Below are positions 28,030 through 51,935 of a stretch of DNA of 64,000 bases, in pieces (positions within the stretch are counted from its first letter, which is position 1; each line of letters starts with the position of its first letter). The translations under genes were made by a program, and so were the position numbers. Where the stretch lies: the NCBI GenBank assembly GCA_012861695.1, contig JAAOOA010000056.1, positions 11,979,207 to 12,043,206 on the forward strand, read 5' to 3'. The notes under the pieces are model-generated. The model was not told the origin of the DNA. It saw only the letters and a list, made by a program, of their open reading frames with translations, and searched no databases. The DNA comes from Trematomus loennbergii (lineage: Eukaryota; Chordata; Actinopteri; Perciformes; Nototheniidae).

Positions 28030-28983
28030 GGCCCCGCTCACACGAGAGCCGTTTGCGTTTTATGCACAGTATTCGTATTCAAAAAAGTCTTCCGTTCACA
28101 TGCATTTGTTTCATTTAACGTGTCTGTTCAAACGAGGCCGCTGGAAACTCTGTAGTACATATGCTGGGACTGTAAGTGGCGCTGTAACTTCCGCCAATAT
28201 ACACCAAAAGCCCGAAGAAGAGCAGTCTGGAGCAGCCCCGCAGCAATGTTGCCATGGCTACCCTTCTGTTTAAGCCCTGAAACTGAAACTGAAACTGAAA
28301 GAAACCGAATCTGTTGTTGCTGATGGTTGTGGTAGAGGAGCTGTATATTTTTGCACTAATATCTGTAGCATGGTCAGTAGCAGTAGCACTAGCAGTAGCT
28401 ACTGACAGGAGGAAGTCAGTGTGTGTGGCGATTGCTGGTATTCAGCGGGATATAGTAATTTCCTCAGCATATGGATAAATGCTACGGGAAAGTTAACTGA
28501 AAGAAACCAAGAAGCACGTCTCTGTGGATATTGCATAGAGAGGACGGCTCAGAAAGAGAGATATTCTCTACAAACACCGGGTGAGATGCACCTTTGTCAA
28601 TATAATGGATCAATGCATGAAATCTGACTCTGTTTATTTTGTTTAAGGAGTATATTGGGCGTTAACAATTCTGGTTTGCCTTTTATAATATTATTTCATT
28701 CAAGAACCCCTTGTGCGTTTAATTAACACAGCTATTTTTGATAGTTGCTAGTACAGCAGTGAGCAGGAGAGCGGGGCTATCCTATTTTTCCAGGCAATAT
28801 TCGTATAGAGGCGATTAAACGGACTCGGTTGACCCCCCAGAGCGTTTCGTTTGCAAATCTATCCACCTTGGGACCCGTTATCGTTTGTGTGGTCAGTTTC
28901 TATCGGCCTCGTCTAAATAATAGGGCTATACGCACGCGAAACTATGCAGATACAAGCCGTATTCTCCTCGTGTAAACGGTGCC
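28030..28983. mobile_element. PIF/Harbinger-like MITE with TTA target duplication
   Basis: The left end GGCCCCGCTCACACGAG and the reverse complement of the right end GGCACCGTTTACACGAG match at 14 of 17 bases. TTA flanks both sides (28027-28029 and 28984-28986). The short TWA duplication and GG ends suggest PIF/Harbinger. The 954-base body contains a GAAACT tandem at 28279-28304 and a 68-codon frame without known domain. Confidence 0.75.
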
Positions 28984-31505
28984 TTAGATAATACTGCTAA
29001 TGTCAGAGTCAGATTAATCTACTGTGACTTTACCTCAGGCTAGCTGTGACTGTGCTTCAGTGCTGGTCTTTGAGAAAGGATTCAACCGCGTATCCACTTG
29101 CAACCTCGTACTTATCGAGTAACCTGCCATACATCTGTGCTTTGCACGTATATCAATATTATGTCATTCAATTGCTTAATTCCACCGAGATGTACTACTT
29201 CCTGCTTTATAGAAAGTCAATCACACTTGGTTGTTCATGACCAAATTAAGAACCGGACATTTGAACAAGGTATAATCCATGTCTGGTTCTGTTCTATCTC
29301 GTTTTTGAGTGAGGGACAATCTGTCTGTTGTGTACTGTATGTGTTAAAGGGGAGACCTGATTGTCCTGTATTGTCCGGAGTTCCTTAAAGAAAACTGATT
29401 TGACATTCAGTAGTGGCACTAGACTATATATCTGACCTTGGGTTTCTACAAGGGAAAAGACATAGGTTAAAATTATTTCCGTTATGACCTTATTTGATTT
29501 GAAGGAACTATATACCGTATTAATCTTATAATTTACAATTTGGTGTATTGTACCATTGTAAGCTTCAGGCAATTCTTTTTTCTCCAGTCTCATCATGCAA
29601 CATACACACATATTACACCACTATATCAAAATCACACATTTTTACACATGTATATCTACTCCCACTACCTTTCAATGTTATTTAAACGTATTAAATGAAC
29701 AATACTTGGAATACAGAAATGAAGTATACTCTATAATAAATTATTAAATGTAGATTAAAGTGAAGGGATACTGTGCTTTATTCCACATTAAAAATACATA
29801 CCATAGCTAGATTATTTTGTGCATCTGTGCATCACTTTCAAAGTTGCAGATAAACAGAGACACAAAAAGCTCCAGCCATCAAAACTCTCCAACACACGTC
29901 CACACACCGCATATCACACTTCCCTCAACTACAGTGGCTGAACACAGAGTACATCACTAGAGGCAAGGTTACCTTTGTTGTTTTGGCTCTCCTTGCCAGA
30001 TGCCTTTTGTAGGTGCCTCTCCCTCAAGCACTTTGCGGATGCTGGAACACACTCTTGCACATGCACACAGACACACACACATTATCACATGCACTCAAGC
30101 ACACAGTTACATACAGGCTCACTCATACACACTCATGTACCACCTCCACCTTGTGACTCCTCAAACACACACTCATGTATACTCACACAGGCCCGCACAC
30201 AGAAAACCCCCCACCACCCCTGGGTGATGAACAACATCTGCTTATCCGTCCCTCCGTCCCTGCCCCTGGCATGGCTGCTGGCTTCCTCCTGGCTGCACTG
30301 CCACAATGTCATCTTGTCTGCCTCTCTGTCAGCCATTACTGAAATGTGTAGTGACAATCAGACTTTTTTTTACACGTGCCGTTGTGACCTGCACAGAGGC
30401 CCGCTAAAATGATGTGTGTCATCTTCAGGGCTGCTGGGAGTATTCCCTTGGTCCAGGACAAGACTTTACATGATGGGTCCTACTTTATTGTGAAAATAAA
30501 GTATAATTGATTACTTGGTAGTGGCCTCTTTTGGTCCCACTAGACTGTGGGACATCTGTCCTTATTGTCCACCATAGTACCTTTTTCTGTCTATTATGTT
30601 TGGTCTCGCACTGAAGACGCAGCAAATGTTTCATTTTGGCAGTTATTTCTTCTCAGTATATTCACTAAAGAGGTTTATGTATTTATTTGAATAACCATCA
30701 ATTTTCAATTCAAAAGGATCTGTTTTTGTCTAATTTTAGCCCCAACTAGAACAGGACTCTAGATCCATAGTGTGTGTTGACAATTTAATAGCAGGAATAC
30801 ACCTGCAAAAAGATAAATTAATGCTGTTTTTATTTAAGATAGAAAGTAAATTAGAAAGTCCCCTTTACATCCGTTTTTTTGCGCAACAATAATCAATACG
30901 TCTAATATGCTTGGCACATGAAGTAATGCAAGTTACTCATTAACCCTTTATCCTTCATGTTCACACATGCAAATAGCGTGTATCTAATTAAATTGTTCCC
31001 TTCCTAAAACGAGATGCATAAATGTTTTTGTATATATCTTTTTACAAACATCTCTTTCCCAATGTTGGATAAACGTTATTGAACAATTATCTAAATACAT
31101 CATAAAAAGGCACATCATTGTTCATAACATTAATTCAAAACTGAGGGCATTATGAACAGAAAAAAAGTGGAAATTCAGGAATTAAAGTGCTAGATCATTA
31201 AGATAAGCATGAAAGGATGAAATATTTTTGCTAAAGTAGGCAAATTATTAATTCCAAATTCATTTTTTGGTTTTCAAATTGAAGGCCGAATTGTATATTA
31301 TCATGTGTTAAGACTGTAATGTTTTGCTCATTAAAAGTTAACCAACACTGGAACATGCATAAATGTAGCCTTTTCCTCATCAACGAGAAAACATTCATCA
31401 TGCTTCCACTCACATTGCTACACACACCTGCAAGTAGGCCTACACGCTCGCTGTAATACCCTCTGCCTCACCACTCTGTGCCCTGGCTCTAAATAAACTC
31501 CTGAA

Positions 31506-31519
31506 GCTGCAGGGGGCAG
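31506..31519 (+). promoter_or_regulatory. CTCF-like motif, forward
   Basis: GCTGCAGGGGGCAG matches 12 of 14 positions of the CTCF core consensus CCASYAGRKGGCRS, with all ten 3' positions correct. Placement by eye; occupancy unknown. Confidence 0.35.
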
Positions 31520-31864
31520 GTCACTGAGGATGTTGCTGTGGAAGCACATTCTCCCCCTCCTCACTCTCTCTCTCCCTCTCTGTACCTGTTTTGACCAGTG
31601 GCTATGTTACTTACAGGCCTGCAGTCTCCTGACACAGACAGATGACATATGTATTAGCTTGTCAGTTCCTCCTCTGCCCCTGTCTTGTTCACATGCATAC
31701 ACACATGCACAAATGGGGGAATTAATAAAACTTTGTTATTTTACCATTATGCCCACTTTTTCAATCCTTACTCTTGACTCTTTCGCAAAGTCTCTCTTTT
31801 TCCTCTCTTTGTGAGCTTTCTGTTTTCCTCTTTCTGTGTTTTTCTCCCTCTCTCTCTTACACCT

Positions 31865-32030
31865 AAGCTAAACAAAACAATTGGCTCCGCTGCTGGCTAA
31901 TTGGGACGGGCTCCCGTGGCGAGGTGCGGGCAAAGCGCTTGATGAGGCATAAAATGATGATTAATTAATTTACTGCTCAGTTGGTCATCTAACTGAGAGC
32001 TTTATGAGACTCCCAGCAGTCAGCCTAGTG
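31865..32030. promoter_or_regulatory. Candidate conserved non-coding element beside a microsatellite
   Basis: GGCTAATTGGGACGGGCTCC, a GCAAAGCGCTTGATGAGG segment and GATGATTAATTAATTTACTG give dense homeodomain-type cores in a balanced block. It ends where the (AC)n tract at 32035 starts. Confidence 0.35.
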
Positions 32031-32033
32031 CAG

Positions 32034-42200
<10,167 letters not shown>

Positions 42201-42242
42201 CACACACACACATGCATCACACACACACGTACACGCACATAC
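42201..42242 (+). repeat. Interrupted CA-rich tract
   Basis: Short CA runs separated by TGCAT and CGTACACG. It precedes the long GT tract at 42374 by about 130 bases. Confidence 0.7.
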
Positions 42243-42372
42243 AGTTGCCATATGTCTCAGGAAGCCAGAGACCCTTCAAGATGAGAGGGCCTTCTGAATT
42301 ATTGATCAGTGATTAGCAAATGCAATAGAAATGTTACCCTTGATGTTGGCTGGCTGAGCAGTTTGAGGGTGT

Positions 42373-42504
<132 letters not shown>

Positions 42505-42520
42505 TATGTGTGTGTATGTG

Positions 42521-44108
42521 TCACCACTCTCCTGCCATTTGGTCAGCTCCTCAAAAGTGCATGTCCACATTGAAGCATGTGTGCAGTTATGTTCATTTTG
42601 TATGTACACAGGCTGAACAAGAACGCAGTGTTATACTTTATGCATTTACATGAACTTGTGTGTGTACGTGTTTGTGTGTGTTTGTGTGTGTCATGAGAGG
42701 CTACAAAGAGAGTCACAAGTGCAATTTGAAGGGGGATCTAATTCATTATTTAGTCAGGGACAAAACAGGCAGTATGGGAGGCGGGTAACTGTAGGTGATT
42801 TCAGGCCTGTATTGATTACTGGCAACACCAGGAGCCAAGTGTAGTGTGACGGGTTGAACAAAACCTGCAGCGCACACACATACACACTCACGTGCACACA
42901 CACATAAACAGGCCATGAATGTAGAATGGCCATTGTCATTGCCATTGAAGCATATTGTCCCAACTGTTGTGACGCTCTTTCACCGAGGTGAGTCATCTGG
43001 CTGAGTCAGGAAGTTGATGGCTCGCTAATGCGGCGATCTGTTTTTGTTTGTAGTTAGGTTACTGATTGGAGCCTTTGTTAGTGATAGGTGGATAAAGGAG
43101 AAGGGACCCTGTAGTTGATGGCTTTCTGACAATGAGCTGCAAAGTTGCAAGTGCCTTTTAAAGTGAAGAAAACATCCGAACAAAAAAGCATTGCTTGGAC
43201 AAAACAGTGATGAAACACAAAGGAGGCACTCTTGATGAATGTGGTGGCTACATACTGTCTACAAAAAAGAAGATGTATTTCCCCCAAAACATAATTGCAA
43301 CTGCCCTGTAGAATATCTGTTGTTAAAAAGTATACACATACGATAGTGAAAGTATAAATCAGACACACACAACATGAATAAATGTATATTTAAAAAAAAC
43401 AAACGTAATTAATCACTCAAATCACTTTTAAAGTGAATAAAACTAGAACTAAAACAATTAGTAAATTATGATATAAGCTTATTATTTAAAAAATGTAAAA
43501 GTACAAGTAAAAAAAAAGTGCCAAATATCTTTTGTGTTTGTATTGTTAAGTTGGAAAAAATGAACATTCATGATGCAAACTTGAATAGCTTTTAACACAA
43601 CGGCTTTAATATAAACCAAAGCTAAAGATTTTAACCATCTTGGCATTGTATTTCCTTTATTTTAATCAAAATCCTCCACATTGCATCACACTTCAGAGAT
43701 CACTTTGGATCTGTCTTTCAACAAAACCAAAATTAAGCTAACCTGATTACACCTCTAGTGCCCTTCTATCTGGGACAGTTGTGACACACTTGTGTGTCTT
43801 TTTGGAAGACATATTAGACGTTAATAACATTTGATCGGCGCGTTTAAAGTCAAATTGAATCACATCCGTAAGTGGATAGGGGCTGACATATGTTTCAGTA
43901 TCTCCAAGAGAGTGATACATTATTCTGTGGCCAGTGTAAAAACATAATGAAATATAAATATCCATTAATCCTCACATTTCATCCAGTCAGTCACCACACA
44001 GCCCGGCTCAGCCTCAGCCTGCTGTTAACACGGTGTGATGTCCGTGTGTATTTTGCATGAGGAGAGTACAGTTGTGTGTGTTATGTGTGTGCTGTGCCTG
44101 CTCTCACT
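42521..44108. other. Intergenic, nothing firmly recognised
   Basis: CA-rich scraps at 42870-42910. A balanced stretch at 42955-43075 (CTCGCTAATGCGGCGATCTG) might be a regulatory element. The rest is AT-rich without coding frames. Confidence 0.45.
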
Positions 44109-44147
44109 GTGTGTGTGTGTGCGTGTGTGCGTGTGTGCGTGTGTGCG
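44109..44147 (+). repeat. (GTGTGTGC)n short tandem repeat
   Basis: A GT run followed by about four copies of GTGTGTGC; alternating purine-pyrimidine throughout. Confidence 0.85.
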
Positions 44148-44184
44148 TCTGGTTTCCTGGCCATGAGAGAGCAGTTCACACTGT

Positions 44185-44345
44185 GAAAGAGTCATCTTTA
44201 TTATAATCTGCCAGAAGTAGTGGCAGCTTGGGAGAGGAGCTGCCACAGCTAGGTAATCGAAAGCCGCTAGGCTGGGACGACAAGGGGCACTTGTGAGACG
44301 TACCAGCACAAGCCATATGGCATACTGGCTTGGCAAAATTGGCAA
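44185..44345. promoter_or_regulatory. Candidate CNE with a perfect 9-bp hairpin
   Basis: Balanced block containing GTGGCAGCT (44220-44228), a 9-base spacer and its exact inverse AGCTGCCAC (44238-44246). AGGTAATCG and CCATATGGCATACTGGC follow. Could be a structured element or a dimeric binding site; no conservation test possible. Confidence 0.35.
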
Positions 44346-47300
44346 CTGTCCTTCCTGTATCCAAACATTTTTTTTATTTGTGAAAAAACAAAACAGGATA
44401 ATTTCTTCATAATTTCTACGGCAGATTGTCAATTCTTTGTCTTCTGCTTCTTTTAATCCTTACGCTTTAGAGGAATAATCTCAACCTGGAACGTACAGTA
44501 AATGTCACAGCATGCACATGATCCCACGTGTTATTTGAGGATGCAGTTTACTGTAAATAAACACAAAAGAGGAAGAAAATTATATGAAACTCGATCACCT
44601 TAGCAATAGTGACTCTGATTTGACCCCGGCGTATTTGCTGTAAACACAAGGGTAATTCAAACCAAATAAATATTAGCATAATGCTGGGGGCAAGAGAGAG
44701 CTTTTCCCATAGAGTGATTAAAATATGAGAACAGAACACAACACAATGTGAAGTCCCCTGGCATGTTGGCAGTTAGCGTAGAAAAGCTAATTTCATGATA
44801 AATTAAAGAACGCCATGGTTGCTCTCAGGAGATATCTTCCCCTTGTATTTGTTTTATGAAAAGGAGTAAAATTAGCCTTATCATATTTTATCTTAAACAT
44901 AATTAATAAAACATTAATTTCCTGGTGAGTTCTGTATTTTTTTCTCTTCTATTCTTTCTTTCCCTTCGCTGTAGGTTCAACTCTCTTAAGGCATGATTTG
45001 CATATTTCACAAACACAAAAGAACAATAACGTATGATCGTAAGAAGAGTTAGCTGAGAAGCATGATGAAGAATCAAGTTTATTTCTATTCAATCATTTTA
45101 ATCCTAAACACACTTTAAATAAAATCACTTTACCAAATCTATGTGTATCCCATATTAAGTGTTCAATTATAGGAGATATAAAAATGATTGTGTCAAGCGT
45201 GGTGACTTATGTCAAGCGTAGTGATTTTCAAATGCATATTTTCATATTTCAGCTAACAACCTAATCTGATTCATCACCGGGTACTTGGCGATGTAGACAT
45301 CTCTTATTAATTCCCTGCTATTTTATGAATTATGGCTGCTTTGCATTCTGTGCTTAACTGACTCCCTCTACCTACCAGGGTAGAAATGCAGTGAATAAAA
45401 ATGGAGTCAATAGATCACGGGGGATACTTAACTGCAGACAGGCGTGATTATGAGGTGCGGGAATGTGCCACAAACTTACTCCGGGCCAATATGTATTGCT
45501 TACGCTTATAATAAATGTTATCTTTCTGAGGAGAAAAAGCTGTCAAGTTGATGAAAGACACAGATGAGCATCTATATGGCTGACCAACCATGCATAGATA
45601 TGTACAAATGCAGTTTTCAGTGAGGAAGCGAAGGAGAGAGAGAGTATGCTGCTATATCCCGCCATTCAATGAGCATGAGTAATTGTTTTAACTTGTTGCG
45701 GTCTCGATTTTCTTAGTAGTGTGTTAGAAAAGAACAATGCAGGTGAAAAAAAACATTGAACACAACAAAGACATGGACATGTTATTGGCAAAGGTGAGAT
45801 AGTTTCCCACGCAAATCCTTGTAAAAGACTTGAGTTCTATCCATGTTTGTTTTTGTTGGGTTGATGTTTTCTTTCCCTTGTCCTCAACACACATGCTGGC
45901 TTGGCCTGCAGTTGCCGTGTAACCCTGGATAAAATGTGTAAAAATACATTTGAATTTGTAAGAGGAAGTGGTTACTGTCCCAACGTGGCCCAGTTTGCCC
46001 TGATTTAAAAAACGAAAGAGAAAAAGGTTAAATATAGATGCGACCGTTTTTAGGAGTTGTCCTATGTCCCCTAGCTTCCTAATGTGACACCTGATCCCTG
46101 GTCTCCATGGGAATTATGAGTCCTCACATGCATTCTAAGTAAAATGTCCGACACTATAACTATTGCCAAACAAGTCATGCCATCCTATTTTGTCCTTTAA
46201 ATGTTATAATGACAGTGCTTAGACAACAACAAGACATCCTCTGCCTCTCCCTGCTCCATTACCTGGCCCTGGATCTTAGCTTAGGGGTGTTAGAAGCTGT
46301 ACGAGTGGTTTGTAATGAATATGCCTACTTTGCCTAACGTATCAAATAGCAGTGTTAACATGACGTAGAGAAAACATGAGATGGTCTGGAAACTAAAACC
46401 TGTGTCGGAATATCACCGTTGTCCTTCTCTCTCCTCACCTGGCTTAAAGGATCATTCATGTAACCTCTCATGACTAATAGGAATTAGCCATCCCCCTCGT
46501 CTCAAACATCACAGTGGAAAGAAGAGAAAGAGAGACCTGATGTCTCTCGATTTAAAAGAGTAAGAAAGTACATAACAATGTTAAAAAATGTTTCTTAGGC
46601 GAAAGCAGGCCACTTGTGTCAGAATGGATTATTCAGGTAAGGTTTCATACAGACTTGACAAACACAAAGTCAAGCAGTGATCATGTTTTGAAGAAGTGTA
46701 GTGTTAAATCAAGTTGAAGACTGGCGTCTCGATTGGTGCCGAGAGGGTTGTTGCCTGGAATTGCTTGAGGAAATGCCTCAGGAGAAAAAGAAACAAGGAA
46801 AGAAAGAAATATTGGTTAGTTCTCCTATACGCTTTGAATCGTTTAAGGCTGGTTCAACTTGAAAACAAAAGTTCCCCCTCAAAATGTGAGTACGCCTAAA
46901 TAATTTGTTGAAAGTCTTATGATTTTTGAAAACACAACACAATTGAAGTTGACTCAACTTTTAAACAAACAACCTCAATAGCTCTAAGATATAAGACACC
47001 TTATATAATCATGAGGGTACAGAACTGGATTTTATTCCATAACATTTCCTAATTATGGCTATAGCATTCTCTTTTATTGTTATAAGAAAAAACAAATGTT
47101 CATTGTGTATGTTTTCAAATAATTAAGAATGGCTTCTAGAAACTCCTTCTGCTATTCATTTACGCTAATTATATTGTCTTCCTTTTTTTTCTCCAAGCGA
47201 TGATGGCCGACCACAGAGGTGGTTTTACCTAATGGTTGATGAGTAACGCAGAATTAGATGGAACCTCTGAAACATAACCACAGGAATGTGAAGCCATGCA

Positions 47301-50300
47301 CTTAATTCAATTAACTCTGATCCTCGTTTACCTTGACCATAGCATGTTAATATTAAAGAATATATCATTAATTAACGTAGGTCATACGCATACTATATTA
47401 TAATACCGCAGGGCATGATAGGAGTCCCATGATGATGAATTAAGGCAGTTTCCCTATCTCCCTAGGCAGCCAAGTGTGAAGTAGGGAAGGTTTGTGTGTG
47501 CCTAAGAGCCGTTTGGGCCATTAACAAAATGATCACATGACTGAAGAAAGAAGCAGAATGATGATTGTAAGGTTAACCTATATGGCCAAATGTAATTACA
47601 ACATAGCATTTGGCTTTAAGATTTAATTTGCTCTAAGAAAAATGTAAAGGCTATGTAAAATGTAAAGCTGGATTCAGATATTCTAAGAAATATAAAGAAT
47701 GATCTACACTCTTATACGTTGTATTATATATATTATTTTATTATTTTTAGAAAATACATATAAACTAACCAACCTATCACAACAATTGAAAGTTAAATGC
47801 TGGAGGAAGTTTTGCAACATCCACACATAACTGTTCTCCTGTGGCCTGTTTGCCTCTTGAATATGCTAGCAGAAATGTTACAAGGGACTTCCTGCCCTGT
47901 TTTCCCGGCCTCAGGCCCCAGGCCAGCCCTAGAGGAGCCCTGCTTCCAACATCAGGAGATAAATACATTGTTCCCTGTTGTATTACTTCTGCCTGAATAC
48001 AGAACAAATACAAAATGTCTGTATTCCAGTGATGAAAGTAACTTTTAAAGGCAGTCAAAACTTGAAAATTGAGCCTATAACAGACTTTGAACATCTCAAA
48101 TGTTCTACTAACAGCATAACTAAATTAAATCTTTAATCAATCAATGTCTGTCAATAATATATTGCTTATATTATATATAATAGTATAACCTTCAGTGACC
48201 AACAGCTGGAAAATGTACATTAATATTTAAATTTTCATGACTAATTAGTAAAATATTAATGGTGAGTTCATTAGTAGAGGCCCCTCATTCCTGAAGACCT
48301 GTAAATAGAAGACTGATTGCATGTCAACCTCATGTTAATGACGGGAAAACAAAAGTATTTCTTAGGTCTCAGAAAGTCTTTCTGGCTTCTACAATCTATG
48401 CTGCAGTTGAAAAACAACATTGTTATTTTCTATGAAATGATTGTTTGTTTGGGAAAAACTCTTACATCCTGCTAAAACAATTTATAAAGAGTCAACCGCA
48501 GTAATTAGCTACCCAAACTTTGTTTTTCAAGCTTAATGATGCATCAATGTATCACCCAAAAACAGTTTTATCACACTCTCCTCATAATTCTGTTTATTTC
48601 CGTTCTAAAAGCAGCTGCTCGGATCATTTCTTTACCCAGATAAACCCAGAGAAGAGATAACACGTCCCGATGGAACCACTTTTCTTTGCCTTCTCCTTAA
48701 TTTGAACTGAAAGGAAGAATGCGTGTCTTTGTATTTGCACTCATCCCGCATCGTGAGTATTTGCATTTTTGTAACAACAAAGCCTGTCGATGTCAGATCA
48801 CTCATTGCTGGATGTTGTTTTCCGATGTAATGAACATGCCTCTGAAGTTCTGAAATAAGAATCAAATTCCCATTTAGGGAATGTCTAATTTAACTCACGA
48901 AGCGCTATTGTATGTAGATTGTTAGGCTGCCCTCAAAGAGCAAGAGTGTGTCAGCCTGATCTGATTGTATACAGCTTTAACTGTGACATTTGATCATGGA
49001 CCATGGAGAAAAAAAAGGTCTTTGTTCTGTAAGAAGCTGGCATTCATGCATTGCTTAAAAGCAAAAGAATAGATTGTAATGTAAATACACATTTTATGGG
49101 ATAGAGGACCTTTTAAAGTGATTCCGTCCCTGTTTACTGCTCTACAGTAATCCGATATTCTTATAACATGAATGCTTTCATAGGGGTTTAAATCCAGCCG
49201 TTTAGGTAGAATAACAGTCTATAAAAGGATGCCAATCCAAATTCCTATTTATGTGGTTTCATTTGAATTTTATTTCTTTAAATCCCTCAACATGGATACT
49301 GCAAAAACAGCATTCTGAAATTAGACACTTCACTCTCAAGAATCACGTTCCTCTATAGGAGTGTTTGGCATTATTTAGCTCTGTGTATCAAATCCAATTA
49401 CCACATAGAAAACAGAATATATAGTATATTAGTACAGAGGAGTAATGAAATTATGAAACTTTCAGAAAAGGAGAAATAGAAGGGCCTTACATACAGTTTA
49501 GTTTCCGTATTACTGTAAAATGCTTCCCCTAACAAGACAACAATAGTGTGCGTTTCCCGAAATGAAACTCAAATCTAAAATAGTTCTGTTTAAGGTTGAA
49601 TTAACATTATAGGGATACAGGAAAGGGCTGGTATCAAATCCTATCTACACCTATTCATGCCAGAACAATCAACCTCTCTGCCTAATTTGTTTGTATGTAA
49701 GCAAATGGATGTGTGTGTGTGATGTGTTGAAGTGTTCTAAACAAAAATATCTGAAGTCCCTCACAACTGGACAAACAGGCCTTATGAAATAGGAAAGTTG
49801 ATTTATTTTTAAAATCACATATCAAATGTGTTACTCAGCTGCCATCATGGGCATCAGATTTCTGTTTACAAAAGGAAGTGAAAATATTCAGTTCCGAGCG
49901 TGACCATATACCTTAAAATGAATTTTCTCCCTCATTCTGTCAGTCAGGTAGCTCCACTCATCTGGCTGGATAATTTCAATTACAGCTTTTCCAAACATCG
50001 TATTTGTGTTGTTGTGATTTAAGATGCCAGCTGCACATATTGATAGGGTTTGCTGTTAGCGTCACAGAGAAAAATGCTGACATGAATTTAAAGAAGAAGT
50101 TTAAATGATTAAAAAACAAGTGCACAATGCACATAACACTGGTTTCTAAAAAGGTGATTTCATGATGGTTTTAATAGTTGGTGGGATGGTACAGTTACAT
50201 AAATCTGTGGGAGGTTGAAACTTGTTGACTTCACCTTGCTTTTCCTCAGAAACCCTTTAAGCACGCCACAGTCCCACCCAACGAAACTAAATAATCATGT

Positions 50301-50739
50301 GAAATGACTCACGTTGGCAGATTGCCTGGTGACATTTCTCCCATTTCTTACCAGAGAAACAGCACACATTTTTCTAGAGAATACCTCTACTTTTACCAGC
50401 CTCTTTATCTCAATAATGGGATATTTCCCCTGAAATCACAAAGCATAAATAACACAGGAGTCCCACAGCTAATATATGACATTACTTATACTCCACAGTT
50501 TATAAAACCAATCTCTCTACTGATGTTCATGCTGTGATCTGCGCCTTAGACAAGAGTCCCCACTACTGTACATACCACAGCAGTCCTTAATAAGTCTGTC
50601 TGAGCCAATCCTGATCAAGACGTATGCTTTATATTCCCCCTTTTCCCATTTATTCCCCCAGCAGCTTCAGTGGAAAATGCTATAAACTCCAAGCAAATGC
50701 ACCAATTGCATTTCAAAAGTGATAAATATTTCAGAGGCG

Positions 50740-51060
50740 CTGAGAACATATTTAAACTACATTCAAGGCTTCCCCCCTCCTGTGAGATTATGATTCTCCT
50801 CTCACCTTTTAGAGATAATCAATGACTCTTGTTATCCCTCTCGCTACAGCCTTCTTTGGGTGTTGAATGGTATAAAATGAAGTGCAGGAGTGTGTGTGTT
50901 TAATGAATGCCCAAGATGTCGCATGCTGTGAACACCATTAATCTACATGTTCTGGAAATATAACCAATTGTCAGATAGGCGCTCGCAGATATTCCATCAC
51001 CTAAGCAATTGGCTTTTACCAAGCTCTACAATTCATTTGCGGTGTAATGCGCCCAATAAA
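50740..51060. promoter_or_regulatory. Candidate conserved non-coding element
   Basis: Non-repetitive balanced block with TTAGAGATAATCAATGACTC, CACCATTAATCTACATG, ACCTAAGCAATTGG and GCGGTGTAATGCGCCC. It has the texture of a vertebrate enhancer CNE and no open frame of note. Confidence 0.35.
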
Positions 51061-51918
51061 AATGTGTTCTGACTGCTCTATTGATTGTGAAATAGCTTCA
51101 TCTTTTTATAGACAAAGAGATGTATACCACCCGTATCGGCCTAGAATTATTACTTTATTCTCAATTGATATATTGCTACTCAGGTGTGCACATATTCACC
51201 TCTGGTGCTTTGTTTTGTTCCGTTACCTGAGATGGAACAAAATGAATAATTGTACAACATGTGCTAGTACAGTATTTGTCATATAAGCATTTTGTTCTAA
51301 AAAAATTTAAATCATCTCATTCAACATATCCTTGAAAAATAAGTCAATAACTGTATGTTATAGTATGTAGTTCAACCGATGGGTGAACTGCCAAAATAAC
51401 ATTATTTAATATTTATTAAATATGGCCCTAAACTAGGCCTAATCATCCTTTTTATTTGAAATCTTAACAGAAGAAATCTAGAGCTTACGCATATTTGAAT
51501 TTGTCGTGACATTCATGTCAATATTAGAGCTTTTGTATATGTAGGATTTGGGTCACTTCCAAATGGTTATTAGAGGTCACTCCCAACCAGGGGTAATAAT
51601 TGTAATTGTATCACTACATGTTCAAATGAGAGAGAGTGGGATGATCTGTTGTATCTTTTCATTTCAATATGTGAACATAAATGTGATTAGATCTAGGCTA
51701 ATAACTGCCTATTAAAATATATATTTGAACAGCAGAAGTCCCATTATTTGCTCTTGGTCTTCCTCCCTTTCATTCTCTTTTAATATTTCCCTTCTCTTCA
51801 GTCCCCGTTTGCTTTATTCGCTGTACGCTCTTCTCTCACATCCCCACCTCCTCCCTCCTCCCGCTCTGTCACTCTGCCTTGTATGTGCGGATCATTAGCT
51901 CCTTTTCTCCATTATCTG

Positions 51919-51935
51919 CAGCCATCTAGTGTTGG
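51919..51935 (-). promoter_or_regulatory. CTCF-like motif, reverse
   Basis: The reverse strand reads ACACTAGATGGCTG, 13 of 14 matches to CCASYAGRKGGCRS. It lies in a balanced stretch that looks CNE-like (51880-51975). Confidence 0.4.

Noticed and set aside
44220..44246. microRNA precursor
   Set aside because: The stem is only nine pairs, far below a microRNA hairpin.
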